A stretch of DNA of 64,000 nucleotides from an uncultured Synechococcus sp. Its GTDB lineage: Bacteria > Cyanobacteriota > Cyanobacteriia > PCC-6307 > Cyanobiaceae. Made by a program: the position numbers and the translations under genes. The stretch lies in contig CAJWYF010000008.1 of assembly GCA_913049535.1 (NCBI GenBank), positions 1 through 64,000 on the forward strand, given 5' to 3'. Below are positions 1 through 8,507 of the stretch, in pieces. A model generated the notes under the pieces. That model ran no database searches and had not been told where the DNA came from. It saw only the letters and a program-made list of their open reading frames with translations. The first letter of the stretch is position 1. The number at the start of each line of letters is the position of its first letter.

Positions 1-127
1 AGGAACGCCAGCAGGGCAGCAGCCTGAAAGGACCACGCGCTGAGATGGCCTACCTAGGGGGTTGAGTCAAAGCACCGATGCGGAATTGCTGATCATGCGC
101 AAGGGTGTATCAGAGGCAACAGACGTA

Positions 128-457
128 ATGACGGTAAGCACCCCTCTGCAGACGAAGGAGAGCTACGAAACGCTGAAGGATCGCCACCTGGTGGCCCAAC
201 TGGCACAACAGCTGGCAGAAGCGCAGTTTGCCCACGCCGATGAAAGCAGGAGCCGCCGCCTTTGGGACGAGGTCGCAGCCCTTGGGCTTGATCCCGATCG
301 TGTGCTGCATCTTCTTTACGGGGGCCACGACCTCGATGATGAAACCGCACTGTGTGCCATCGACCGCTCTTTCCAGGAGACGCCTCGTCGCCGCAGGCAG
401 GCCCGCCGTTGGCTGAAGGGGGCCTGGCCGCTGCAGCGTGCGGCCACTCAGGTCTGA
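128..457 (+). CDS. Conserved hypothetical protein (about 110 aa)
   Basis: No function recognised. The protein is small, charged and soluble, with no signal peptide or membrane segment; the middle (LWDEVAALGLDPDRVLHLLYGG) looks helical and the C-terminus is Arg-rich (PRRRRQARRW). The start is uncertain. The reading frame is open from a TTG at 62, with ATG codons at 94 and 128. I prefer 128 because an AGAGG-like ribosome site lies 8-10 bases before it. The TTG at 62 forms a TTGA overlap with a stop at 63-65 in another frame, so a longer form coupled to an upstream gene is possible. The 3' end overlaps the convergent hrpB stop by 10 bases. Confidence 0.6.
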   Translation: MTVSTPLQTKESYETLKDRHLVAQLAQQLAEAQFAHADESRSRRLWDEVAALGLDPDRVLHLLYGGHDLDDETALCAIDRSFQETPRRRRQARRWLKGAWPLQRAATQV

Positions 458-2964
458 AGCGGATCCTCAGGCCAGCGATGTTTCGGGTAGCGCCCGCGAA
501 GGTCCTTGCGGACCAGGGGGTATCCCTGCTGCCAAAAGCTGGCCAGATCTCTGGTGACTGCAGCTGGCCGGCCGGCCGGTGAGAGCAAGTGCACCAGGAC
601 CGTGTGGCGACCAGCGGCCAAACGCGGTGTTTCGAGCACCCCAAAGAAGTCCTGCAGGCGGCTGCTGAGCACAGGCTCTTCACCGCTGTAATCAATGCGG
701 CCCGAGCGGCCATTGGGCAGCATCCAGCGCAACGGAGCCAGAGCGTCCAGTTGGCTGCGCAGCGACCAGTCGAGGCGATTGAGCAGTGCTGAGCTGAGAT
801 CCACCGCTTGAAGATCATCCAAGCTGCGCACTCCGCTCAGATTCGGGGCCAGCCAGAGCTCCAGCTGCTGCAGCAATGCGGTGTCATCGACTGCAGGCCA
901 ATGGGTCGAATCGAGCTGATGCAGAAAGGCGAGGCGCCCCCGCAACTGCTGCTGCGCAGGCGTCCAGTTCAGCAACGCCAAACCACGGCGGCGCACCTGC
1001 TCCAACACACAGGCCTGCACAGCCTCCGCATCGGGGCGCTGCAGCGGTGATTCGCTGAGCACCAGAGCCCCCAGACAGCGGCGTCTGCTGGCCACCACCT
1101 GCTCCCTCTGGCCATCCCAGGCCAATTGATCCTCGTCGCGCACCTGCTGGGGCTGGAGCCACTCCAGCGCCGCTCGCGGCAGCGATGCGGCAAGCCAGAT
1201 GCGGGCCTGACGGCGATCACCATCGAGATGGGCCGCCACCAGGGCGGAAGCAGCACAGAGAGGGTCACCAGGGTCCAGGGCAGCACCGCGGCCACCGGAA
1301 AGCAGCACAACCCCCGGGCGCGCCTGATCGCGCGGCAGGGCCAAGCGATCGGGATAGGCCAGTGCGAGCATCACCCCCACCCAGGCTGGCCATCCCTCAC
1401 AGAGGAGGGGCAGGTGCCGCGGCAGCCCCACCTGCCGGCGCAACTGCAGGGCCAACTGGCGCACTGATGGCAGACCACCGCGACGGCGCTCCAGCAGATC
1501 CAAGCGCAGGTTGAGATCAGCGCCAGGGGCTTCAGCGCGCAAGGGATCCCGCTCCGAGAGCACGGCGGCCACAACACAGGCCAGCCCCTGGCGCTCCTCG
1601 GCATTCCAGTCCGGCAGCTGGAGCTCATCGGCAGGCAGCTCCAGCACGGCGGCCTGGAGCACCATGGCGCCGAGGCGGGGGTGCAGACCCAACGCTCCGA
1701 GTCGCCGGCCTTGATCGGTTGGCTGACCGGACGGGTCCAGGGCACCGAGGCTGACCAGCAGCTCACGCGCCTGCTGCAGCGGCGCCGCTGGAGGCGGATC
1801 AAGAAAGGCCAGCTCCTCCCCCGCGGCCGATCCCCACAAAGCCAGCTCCAGGGCTAGCGGGGCTGGATCGCTCGTGAGGATGTCGGCCTTGGGCTGGGCT
1901 GGACGCCGCTGCTGGTCAACGGCGGTCCAAAGCCGGTGGCAGAGACCTGGGCCCAACCGTCCAGCACGGCCGCGGCGTTGATCAGCCTGGGCGACGGCCG
2001 CTTTCTCGGTCACCAGCTGAGCCAGGCCGGTCGTGGGGTCAAAGCGGGACACCCGGCTCCAGCCGGCATCGATGACCACATGGATGCCATCAATGGTCAG
2101 GCTGCTCTCGGCCAGCGCTGTGGCCAGCACCAACTTGCGCTTGCCAGGGGCAGCCGGGGCCACTGCAGCGTCCTGAGCTCGGGCATCGAGGTCGCCGTAC
2201 AGCGGCGTGAGCTCGACATCTGCTGCCAGATCATCCTCCAGTTGCTCCACCAGGCGGCGGATCTCGGCCTGGCCGGGCAAAAACACCAGCACGCTGCCCA
2301 CCTCCTCTGCCAACACCTGACGGATGGCAGGCCGCACCTGATCGGCGATGGCGCGCACCGTGGGCTGCTCGGGCGCCGGTCGCTCGGCGTAGCGGGTCTG
2401 CACGGGAAAGGCACGGCCCTCACTGCTGAGCACCGGAGCCCCATCGAGCAAGCGGGCTAAAGGCTCGGCATCCAACGTGGCCGACATGGCCACCACCGCC
2501 AACTCAGGGATCAGGAGCTGGCGTGCCTGCCAGGTCAGAGCGAGGGCCAGATCACTGCCGACCCCACGCTCATGCACTTCATCGAAGAGCACAGCGCTCA
2601 CACCGCTGAGTGCGGGGTCGTCCTGCAGCAAGCGCAGGAACAGGCCATCGGTGAGCAGCTCAACCCGGGTGTTCGGGCCCACGCAGCTGTCGAGCCGCAC
2701 GCGATAGCCGACGGTGTCGCCAACGGCTTCGCCAAGGGAGCGAGCCATCTGCCGCGCGGCCATCTTGGCCGCCAGCCGCCGCGGTTCAAGCACCAGCACC
2801 TTGCCTGAACTCCAGGGCAGCTGCTGTGCCAGTGCCAGGGGGACACGGGTGGTCTTGCCAGCACCCGGCGGTGCCTGAAGCACCAACCGGCCGTGCTGCT
2901 TCAGCGTCTCAATCAGCTCCGGCAAGAGCGGCTCAATCGGCAGCGGCGTGGAAGCAGACCCCAT
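448..2964 (-). CDS. hrpB: ATP-dependent RNA helicase HrpB
   Basis: DEAH-family superfamily 2 helicase of 838 aa, the usual HrpB length. Walker A GAGKTT is at residues 34-39, the Walker B box reads DEVH at 128-131 and is followed by ERG, SAT (motif III) follows, and motif VI is QRRGRAGR. The C-terminal half is the HrpB-specific region ending in a conserved R/K- and W-rich tail. HrpB is known by family as a cytoplasmic helicase with poorly defined substrates in most bacteria. The ATG start lies 3 bases after the stop of the upstream minus-strand permease gene, so it is probably the last gene of a moaB-permease-hrpB transcript. Confidence 0.95.
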   Translation of the reverse strand: MGSASTPLPIEPLLPELIETLKQHGRLVLQAPPGAGKTTRVPLALAQQLPWSSGKVLVLEPRRLAAKMAARQMARSLGEAVGDTVGYRVRLDSCVGPNTRVELLTDGLFLRLLQDDPALSGVSAVLFDEVHERGVGSDLALALTWQARQLLIPELAVVAMSATLDAEPLARLLDGAPVLSSEGRAFPVQTRYAERPAPEQPTVRAIADQVRPAIRQVLAEEVGSVLVFLPGQAEIRRLVEQLEDDLAADVELTPLYGDLDARAQDAAVAPAAPGKRKLVLATALAESSLTIDGIHVVIDAGWSRVSRFDPTTGLAQLVTEKAAVAQADQRRGRAGRLGPGLCHRLWTAVDQQRRPAQPKADILTSDPAPLALELALWGSAAGEELAFLDPPPAAPLQQARELLVSLGALDPSGQPTDQGRRLGALGLHPRLGAMVLQAAVLELPADELQLPDWNAEERQGLACVVAAVLSERDPLRAEAPGADLNLRLDLLERRRGGLPSVRQLALQLRRQVGLPRHLPLLCEGWPAWVGVMLALAYPDRLALPRDQARPGVVLLSGGRGAALDPGDPLCAASALVAAHLDGDRRQARIWLAASLPRAALEWLQPQQVRDEDQLAWDGQREQVVASRRRCLGALVLSESPLQRPDAEAVQACVLEQVRRRGLALLNWTPAQQQLRGRLAFLHQLDSTHWPAVDDTALLQQLELWLAPNLSGVRSLDDLQAVDLSSALLNRLDWSLRSQLDALAPLRWMLPNGRSGRIDYSGEEPVLSSRLQDFFGVLETPRLAAGRHTVLVHLLSPAGRPAAVTRDLASFWQQGYPLVRKDLRGRYPKHRWPEDPLQT

Positions 2965-2967
2965 GGT

Positions 2968-3693
2968 TCAGCCCAGCAGCAGCTTGCTGCCGGCAAAGCC
3001 AGTCACCAACGCCAGAAGGCGACGAATGGTGGGCACAGCCCAACGATGGCTGCCGGCATGGGCACCGAGGCCACCGGCCACCAGCACCACCAGCACCCAG
3101 CTCCACGGAAGTGGCGGCAATGGCTGTGCTGATCGTGCGAATCCCGCCAGACCAGCAAGGGAGTTCATCAAGATGAAGACCACCGATACAGCAGCGGCTT
3201 GACGGGTGCCGCACCAACGCCGCAGCAGCATCCAAGGGCTGAGGAAGACCCCACCACCGGTGCCCGTGAGCCCGGCCATCAAACCCAGGCCGCTGCCAGT
3301 GGCGAGCAGCGTCCAGCGGCTCGGTGGCTGGACGCGATCCGGATCACGCGGTTGCAGCACGAACCGCACAGCAGCGGCAAGCAACACCATCCCCAGCAGG
3401 ACTCTCAAGCCGCGGGTCGGAACAACGAGCCAACCGCCGAAAAAGGCTGCAGGCACCGCCAGGGGCAACAACGGCCAAAACTGCTGCCATTGCAGATGGC
3501 CGGCTCGGCAGAACTGCCAGGTGCCAAAACCAGCCACCACCACATTGAGCATCAAGGCACTGGGCCGGATCAGCTCAGGGCTCAGTCCGGCGAGTGCGAA
3601 AACGGCGATGTAACCGGTGGCCCCGGCATGGCCAACAGCGCCGTAGAGAAACGCCACGACAGCCAGTGCCAGCGGCAACAGCTCCGGGCTCAT
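2968..3693 (-). CDS. TSUP (TauE/SafE) family membrane permease
   Basis: A 241-aa polytopic membrane protein with about seven to eight hydrophobic segments, typical of the sulfite/sulfonate exporter family. Family hallmarks seen are the N-terminal GAVGHAGATGY loop and the second-half repeat GLMAGLTGTGGGVFLSPWML. The frame is open further upstream to 3852, but I chose the ATG at 3693 because the first membrane segment begins directly there and it overlaps the moaB stop by 4 bases, the pattern of translational coupling. TSUP proteins move sulfite, sulfoacetate, thiosulfate or other small anions; the substrate cannot be read from sequence. Coupling to moaB suggests a role linked to sulfur or molybdenum supply, which is inference. 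Confidence 0.85.
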   Translation of the reverse strand: MSPELLPLALAVVAFLYGAVGHAGATGYIAVFALAGLSPELIRPSALMLNVVVAGFGTWQFCRAGHLQWQQFWPLLPLAVPAAFFGGWLVVPTRGLRVLLGMVLLAAAVRFVLQPRDPDRVQPPSRWTLLATGSGLGLMAGLTGTGGGVFLSPWMLLRRWCGTRQAAAVSVVFILMNSLAGLAGFARSAQPLPPLPWSWVLVVLVAGGLGAHAGSHRWAVPTIRRLLALVTGFAGSKLLLG

Positions 3694-4193
3694 GGCTGCT
3701 CCTGCAACCGCGGCATCAACTGAACAAGGTTGCAGGGCCGGGTGGAGGGGTCGAGTTGGGCGGCGATCAACCGCTCCCAGGCTGTGGTGACGGCATCCAG
3801 CGAACCGGGCAGCACAAAAAGGAATGTCCCGTTGGCAACACCAGCCAGACAACGGCTTTGCAGCGTGCTGGTGCCGATGGTTTCAAAGGAAAGAACGCGG
3901 AAGAGCTCACCAAAGCCATCGATGGTTTTATCGAGCAGCGGTGCCACCGCTTCCGGGGTGCCATCACGACCCGTCAGACCGGTGCCGCCGCTGCTGATGA
4001 TCACCTGCACTGCCGGATCGGCGATCCACTGACTGATCACAGCGCGAATGGCGTAGCGATCGTCGCGGACCAGCGACCGATGCTTGAGCTCATGACCGGC
4101 GTGCTGCAGTGCGTCCTGCAATGCATCGCCGCTGGGGTCATCCGCCAGGCTGCGGCTGTCTGAAACCGTCAGCAACGCGATCGCAAGAGCCAT
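3690..4193 (-). CDS. moaB: Molybdenum cofactor biosynthesis protein MoaB/MogA family
   Basis: 167-aa cytosolic protein of the MoaB/Mog fold, which adenylylates molybdopterin before molybdenum insertion. The signature GGTGLTGRD is at residues 69-77, and the SDSR box is near the N-terminus. The LPGSLDAVTTAW segment near the C-terminus matches the conserved LPG(S/N)P-type loop. Length is normal for MoaB. It is divergent from moaD (start 4256), leaving about 60 bases for both promoters, and it overlaps the downstream permease by 4 bases. MoaB and MogA are hard to separate by eye; the length and SDSR motif favour MoaB. Confidence 0.92.
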   Translation of the reverse strand: MALAIALLTVSDSRSLADDPSGDALQDALQHAGHELKHRSLVRDDRYAIRAVISQWIADPAVQVIISSGGTGLTGRDGTPEAVAPLLDKTIDGFGELFRVLSFETIGTSTLQSRCLAGVANGTFLFVLPGSLDAVTTAWERLIAAQLDPSTRPCNLVQLMPRLQEQP

Positions 4194-4255
4194 AGCCAGC
4201 AGGTTCAGATCTCGATTGTGGCCTCCGTAGGCTCATCTCTCAGCCTTGGTCATGG

Positions 4256-4507
4256 ATGCAGCCCCCGTCAGCCACCATTGAGGTGCTGCTGTTCGCAGCT
4301 CTGCGCGAGCAGGCGGGCTGGGCCCGCCGGCGCCTGCCCCTGAAGGAGCCGTGTACACCGCTTCAGTGCTGGAAGGACTTGCAATTGGGGGGTGACACCC
4401 TGCCAACTGAGATCCGCGTGGCCATCAATCAGCGCTTTGCCGCAGCTGACACCCCGTTGATCGCTGGGGATGAACTGGCTTTCCTGCCCCCCATCAGCGG
4501 TGGCTGA
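4256..4507 (+). CDS. moaD: Molybdopterin synthase sulfur carrier subunit MoaD
   Basis: 83-aa ubiquitin-like sulfur carrier. It begins with the typical strand VLLFAALREQAG and ends in PPISGG; the terminal Gly-Gly is the site thiocarboxylated before sulfur transfer to precursor Z in the MoaD-MoaE complex. The ATG at 4256 is used; another ATG at 4252 is in a different frame. It lies 5 bases before moaE on the same strand, as expected for the two subunits of one enzyme. Confidence 0.93.
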   Translation: MQPPSATIEVLLFAALREQAGWARRRLPLKEPCTPLQCWKDLQLGGDTLPTEIRVAINQRFAAADTPLIAGDELAFLPPISGG

Positions 4508-4512
4508 CGGCC

Positions 4513-4965
4513 ATGGACAACAACAGCGGCATCGCACTGGATCTGGCACTGTGCCAGCAAGACTTTGACCCCCACGCCCTGCTGTCCAGCTGGGAGGGCA
4601 ATCACCGAAGTGCAGCAACAGCGGTCTTTCTGGGCCGCATGCGCGACCGCAGCCTTGCCGGTGAAACACTGCTGGCCATGGAGCTGGAGCACTACCCCGG
4701 GATGTGCGAAGCCCAGCTGCAGGAGCTGGCGATGCACCACAGCTCAGCCCATGCCGTTGATGCCGTGCTGCTGCGCCACCGCGTGGGGCGGGTGCAACCG
4801 GGCGAGGCCTTGGTGGTGCTGGCGGTGGCGGCGGCGCGGCGTGGGCCGGCCCAGCGCTGCTGCCAGGACTTGCTGGAGGCGGTCAAACACCAGGCCCCGT
4901 TCTGGAAACGGGAGATCACCGCCGCAGGACGCTGTCACTGGGTGCAAGGCAACACCCCCCTGTGA
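4513..4965 (+). CDS. moaE: Molybdopterin synthase catalytic subunit MoaE
   Basis: 150-aa large subunit of molybdopterin synthase, which converts precursor Z (cPMP) to molybdopterin using the MoaD thiocarboxylate. The active-site segment VKHQAPFWKRE carries the two family lysines, K125 and K132 here, matching the E. coli LKTRAPFWKRE motif. FLGRMRDRS near residue 40 and LEHYPGMCE near residue 60 are also conserved family blocks. It follows moaD by 5 bases. Its stop is 2 bases from the stop of the convergent moeA. Confidence 0.94.
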   Translation: MDNNSGIALDLALCQQDFDPHALLSSWEGNHRSAATAVFLGRMRDRSLAGETLLAMELEHYPGMCEAQLQELAMHHSSAHAVDAVLLRHRVGRVQPGEALVVLAVAAARRGPAQRCCQDLLEAVKHQAPFWKREITAAGRCHWVQGNTPL

Positions 4966-4967
4966 TC

Positions 4968-6221
4968 TCACAGCAGGGGCAAGCGCAGCAGCTGGGCCCA
5001 GAGCAAGCAGCCGGCAGGGAGTTGATCGGCGTCATGGGGCAGCTCCAGCAGCAGATCAGCGTTCTGCAGCGAAGCGATGCGAGATGAGGCTTGAGAACCC
5101 TCCACCAAGGCCGAAAGACCACCAGAGGCATCCACCAGCAAGCGGCCTCGAGCCAACTCAGGCCGGCCGGCGACTCGGCTCAGATCGCGCGCCAAAGGGA
5201 GCTGGATCCGGGGCAGCCGCTGGGGCTCAGCCCCCTCCAGCTGCTGCAGCGCCGGCCAGAGCAACTGCAACGCCGTCACTGCAGCAGCCACAGGATTTCC
5301 GGGCAAGCCAAAAAACGGCAATGGGCCGTTGACAGCACCATCGAGCCTGCCGAAGGCAAACGGCCGCCCCGGCTTGAGAAACAGCTTCCAGAACTCCACT
5401 TGCCCCAGTTCAGCCAGCAGCGGCCGGATCCAGTCACTGTCTCCAGCGGAGACGCCACCGGTGCTCACCACCACATCAGCACTGACAGCCAAGGCCTCAA
5501 GCGCTTGGCGCAGGGCCACAGGATCATCAGCCACCACCAGCCGCTGACTGACCCGGTAGCCAAGCCGCTGCAGCAATGCCTCCAGCAACGTGCCATTGCT
5601 CTCCCAGATGGCTCCTGCCGGGCGTGGTTGCCCCGCTGGCACCAGCTCATCACCGGTGATCAGCAGAGCGATCCGCGGGGCAACGCGCACGGGCACCGTT
5701 GCGATGCCGCAGGAAGCCAGACGTGCCAGCTCGGATGGTCCCAGCCGCTGAGCCGCACCAACCAGCTGCTGGGCGGCCGCTGTCTCCTCCTCTGGCCCTC
5801 TGACCCAACGCTTAATCCCGCAGGGACGCTTCAAGACGATTTGAGCCTCGCCTTGAAGCTCAATCAACTCCTGAGCCAGCACGCGCGCGGCGCCTTGCGG
5901 CAGGGGCGCGCCGGTGAGGATGCGGACAGCTTCACCTGGGGCGAGCACGCCTGGGTGCGGCGATCCTGGAGCGGCACGACCCACCAGCTGCCAGCGCGTG
6001 GAGCACGGCGGCTCCTCCGCATCGGCAACGGCATAACCGTCAAGGATGGCCGCGGAGAATCCAGGCACCGCTTCCGGGGCGAGAAGCGGTGCTGCCGTGA
6101 CACGGCCAAGAGCCTGCAGCAGCGGCAGCGTCTCCACCCCCTGCAATGGCTGGATCCTGCTGAGGACGGCGCTGCGGGCCTCCTCCAGCTCCAGACCCTC
6201 GCGGGCAAAGGGTTCAGCCAT
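4968..6221 (-). CDS. moeA: Molybdopterin molybdenumtransferase MoeA
   Basis: About 417 aa; inserts molybdenum into adenylylated molybdopterin. Conserved blocks are present in order: ILDGYAVAD (domain I), [40 protein letters not shown] (the nucleotide/molybdopterin-binding TGG region) and [11 protein letters not shown]. The frame is open to 6269, but the ATG at 6221 gives the usual MoeA N-terminus and overlaps the moaC stop by 8 bases, suggesting coupled translation. It is the second gene of a moaC-moeA pair that converges on moaE. Confidence 0.94.
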   Translation of the reverse strand: MAEPFAREGLELEEARSAVLSRIQPLQGVETLPLLQALGRVTAAPLLAPEAVPGFSAAILDGYAVADAEEPPCSTRWQLVGRAAPGSPHPGVLAPGEAVRILTGAPLPQGAARVLAQELIELQGEAQIVLKRPCGIKRWVRGPEEETAAAQQLVGAAQRLGPSELARLASCGIATVPVRVAPRIALLITGDELVPAGQPRPAGAIWESNGTLLEALLQRLGYRVSQRLVVADDPVALRQALEALAVSADVVVSTGGVSAGDSDWIRPLLAELGQVEFWKLFLKPGRPFAFGRLDGAVNGPLPFFGLPGNPVAAAVTALQLLWPALQQLEGAEPQRLPRIQLPLARDLSRVAGRPELARGRLLVDASGGLSALVEGSQASSRIASLQNADLLLELPHDADQLPAGCLLWAQLLRLPLL

Positions 6222-6720
6222 CTGCGCCGGCCTCCAGGCCCGGGTGCTGCCAGTCCCCATGGCGCCCACCCTGTTTACGCAGCAGACGAACGCCTTCGAT
6301 TGTCATGGCCGGATCGGCACTTTTGAGCATGTCGTAAAGGGTGAGCAGGCCCACTTGCACCGCCGTGAGCGCCTCCATCTCGACGCCGGTGGGACCGACC
6401 GTGCAAGCCGATGCCTCCACGCGCAGCCCATCACCTGCAGGGGCCGGATCGATCACCACCTCAAGACCCGTCAAGGCGATGGGATGGCAGAGGGGCACCA
6501 GCTCCCAGGTGCGCTTGGCCGCCTGAATCGCCGCCACCCGGGCCACGGCCAGCACATCACCTTTGGGTGCACGCCCTTGCAGCACCAACTGCAGCACCTC
6601 TGGCCTGAGGCGGATCCAGCCTTCTGCCGTGGCCTTGCGCTCGGTGGCGGCACGATGGCCGACCTCGACCATGTGCACCTCACCTTGGGCATTGAGGTGG
6701 CTCAACGCGGAATCGTTCAT
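6214..6720 (-). CDS. moaC: Cyclic pyranopterin monophosphate synthase MoaC
   Basis: 168 aa with the ATG at 6720. MoaC acts with MoaA to make cPMP from GTP. The family signature LCHPIALTG is present, preceded by [14 protein letters not shown] and followed by [23 protein letters not shown] with the catalytic KSAD lysine region near the end. The N-terminus [14 protein letters not shown] aligns with the usual MoaC start; a longer start at 6768 is possible but would leave no room for the divergent promoter of the deaminase gene. The partner moaA is not in the window. Confidence 0.93.
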   Translation of the reverse strand: MNDSALSHLNAQGEVHMVEVGHRAATERKATAEGWIRLRPEVLQLVLQGRAPKGDVLAVARVAAIQAAKRTWELVPLCHPIALTGLEVVIDPAPAGDGLRVEASACTVGPTGVEMEALTAVQVGLLTLYDMLKSADPAMTIEGVRLLRKQGGRHGDWQHPGLEAGADG

Positions 6721-6770
6721 CCATGCCGCCGCTTCATGCAGCAAGCTTGCGTCATTCAGCACCGGCATCG

Positions 6771-7262
6771 ATGTCCAGCGCCGAGCAGCACAAGCGCTTC
6801 ATGGCGCTGGCGATCGAGACGATGCGTCGCACAGCACTGGAGGAACGCAGCGGTGAACCGTTTGGTGCCGTCGTGGTGAAAGACGGTGAAGTGATTGCCG
6901 ATGAAGGGAACGGGGTCGGCCGTGACAACGACCCGACAGCGCACGCGGAGATCAATGCAATCCGCGCCGCCGCGCGCGCCTTGGGAACCTGGGACCTCAG
7001 CGGCTGTGTGCTGTACGCCAGCAGCCGCTGCTGTCCCATGTGTTATGCCGCGGCCCACTGGGCCGCCATCAGCAAGATCTATTACGGCGCAGGCTGGGAG
7101 GACTACAGCGACTTCTACGACGATTCGGCAGCCATCACCGAAATGAACCTGCCGCCAGAGCGGCAGGCCATGGCTCCAGAGCAGCTGCTGCGCGATGAAG
7201 CGGTCGAGGTCTGGAATGCCGTGCGCCAGGACCGCGGCATGAAACCAGCCGAGACCGACTGA
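6771..7262 (+). CDS. Nucleoside/guanine deaminase family protein (GuaD-like)
   Basis: 163-aa zinc-dependent deaminase of the cytidine/deoxycytidylate deaminase superfamily, closest in form to small bacterial guanine deaminase GuaD. The zinc site is visible: H58-A-E60 (E60 as proton shuttle) in [15 protein letters not shown], and C88-P-M-C91. The C-terminal region with Tyr/Phe-rich SDFYDDS is also GuaD-like. The start at ATG 6771 gives direct alignment to the family; an upstream ATG at 6723 would add an unconserved leader. It lies 1 base before a TTG-started transporter gene, so the two are likely co-transcribed. Exact substrate (guanine or another purine or pterin base) is inferred. Confidence 0.85.
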   Translation: MSSAEQHKRFMALAIETMRRTALEERSGEPFGAVVVKDGEVIADEGNGVGRDNDPTAHAEINAIRAAARALGTWDLSGCVLYASSRCCPMCYAAAHWAAISKIYYGAGWEDYSDFYDDSAAITEMNLPPERQAMAPEQLLRDEAVEVWNAVRQDRGMKPAETD

Positions 7263-7263
7263 C

Positions 7264-8478
7264 TTGAAACGGCCCTCGACCCTGCTCTGCGTCTTCGCAA
7301 CGCTGCTGAACGACCGGATCAGTGAAAGCCTTGTCTTTCCGCTGCTGGCCTTCCTTCTGGCCCGCTTCACCAGCAGCGGCACCACCTTGGGACTGCTGGC
7401 TGGCAGCTATGCCCTGGCCCAATTTGTCGCCACCCCCTTGATCGGCGCGCTGAGCGATCGCTACGGGCGTCGGCCGGTGATCGCCACCTGCGTTGCAGGA
7501 ACGGTGGTCGGCCTCGGTCTGTTTGCGCTCACCCTGGAATTGCCCTGGCCAGCAGCCAGTCCCTGGCCGCTGCTGTTGCTGTTCACCGGCAGGATGATTG
7601 ATGGGTTCAGCGGTGGCACCGCTGCCACAGCCGGTGCTGTGTTGGCCGACATCAGCAGCCCTGAAAATCGGGCCCGGGCCTTTGGGCTGATCGGAGTGGC
7701 CTTCGGGCTTGGCTTCATCCTGGGACCCGGTCTGGCAGGGGCGTTGAGCCGCTGGGGCACCACCGTGCCGGTGTGGCTGGCGGTGCTCATCGCCGTGACC
7801 AACCTGCTGCTCGTGCTCAAGCTGCTGCCGGAAACCCATCCGATCCAGCAGCGCAGAGCGTTGCCACGCAAGCGCGAGCTCAACCCCTTCACCCAGTTGG
7901 CCGGCGTGTTCAGCAACCCTCAGGTGAGCCGGCTCTGCCTTGGGTTTTTCCTCTTCTTTCTGGCCTTCAACGGCTTTACAGCCGTGCTGGTCTTGTTCTT
8001 CAAGCAGGTTTACGGCTGGGGGCCAGGGCCCGCCACCACCGCTTTTCTAATCGTCGGAATCGTGGCCACCGTGGTTCAGGGAGGACTGATCGGACCACTG
8101 GTGAAACGCTTCGGCGAACAGCGCCTGACCCTCACCGGTCTGGCGCTGGTGCTCGTGGGCTGCCTGCTGATTCCATTGGCGCCCGTGGAGCGCAGCCAAC
8201 CAGTGGTCTACGTCTCGGTGGCTCTGCTGGCCTTCGGCACAGGCTTGGTCACCCCATCACTGCGCAGCTTGGTGTCCCGCCGGCTCAGCAGCGGCGGCCA
8301 GGGGGCTGCCCTTGGCTCACTCCAGGGGCTCCAGAGTCTTGGCAGTTTTCTGGGTCCGCCGCTGATGGGACTCAGCTACGAGCTGCTGGGACGCAGCAGC
8401 CCTTTTCTGCTTGCGGCGGCATTACTGATCGGTGTTGCGGCACTGAGTGCTAACGGTTCCCTTAAACAAGCTGGCTAG
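7264..8478 (+). CDS. Major facilitator superfamily transporter
   Basis: 404-aa inner-membrane transporter with 12 predicted hydrophobic segments. The MFS loop 2-3 signature GALSDRYGRRPV is at about residue 60, and the GPGLAGALSRWG motif-C-like segment in helix 5 points to the drug:H+ antiporter (DHA1) or Tet-like group. The only plausible start is the TTG at 7264, one base after the deaminase stop; no ATG occurs before the membrane domain. The substrate is unknown. The tight spacing with the deaminase suggests a nucleobase-related substrate, but this is inference only. Confidence 0.85.
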   Translation: MKRPSTLLCVFATLLNDRISESLVFPLLAFLLARFTSSGTTLGLLAGSYALAQFVATPLIGALSDRYGRRPVIATCVAGTVVGLGLFALTLELPWPAASPWPLLLLFTGRMIDGFSGGTAATAGAVLADISSPENRARAFGLIGVAFGLGFILGPGLAGALSRWGTTVPVWLAVLIAVTNLLLVLKLLPETHPIQQRRALPRKRELNPFTQLAGVFSNPQVSRLCLGFFLFFLAFNGFTAVLVLFFKQVYGWGPGPATTAFLIVGIVATVVQGGLIGPLVKRFGEQRLTLTGLALVLVGCLLIPLAPVERSQPVVYVSVALLAFGTGLVTPSLRSLVSRRLSSGGQGAALGSLQGLQSLGSFLGPPLMGLSYELLGRSSPFLLAAALLIGVAALSANGSLKQAG

Positions 8479-8507
8479 TTTCCGGCCATCTGGCATTCCC
8501 CCGCTCC

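Noticed and set aside
1-61. Possible tail of an upstream plus-strand gene
   Set aside because: All three frames can end here; too little sequence to choose.
5091-6326. A 411-codon frame opposite moeA
   Set aside because: Ser/Gln/Arg-rich antisense translation without family motifs; moeA on the other strand is clear.
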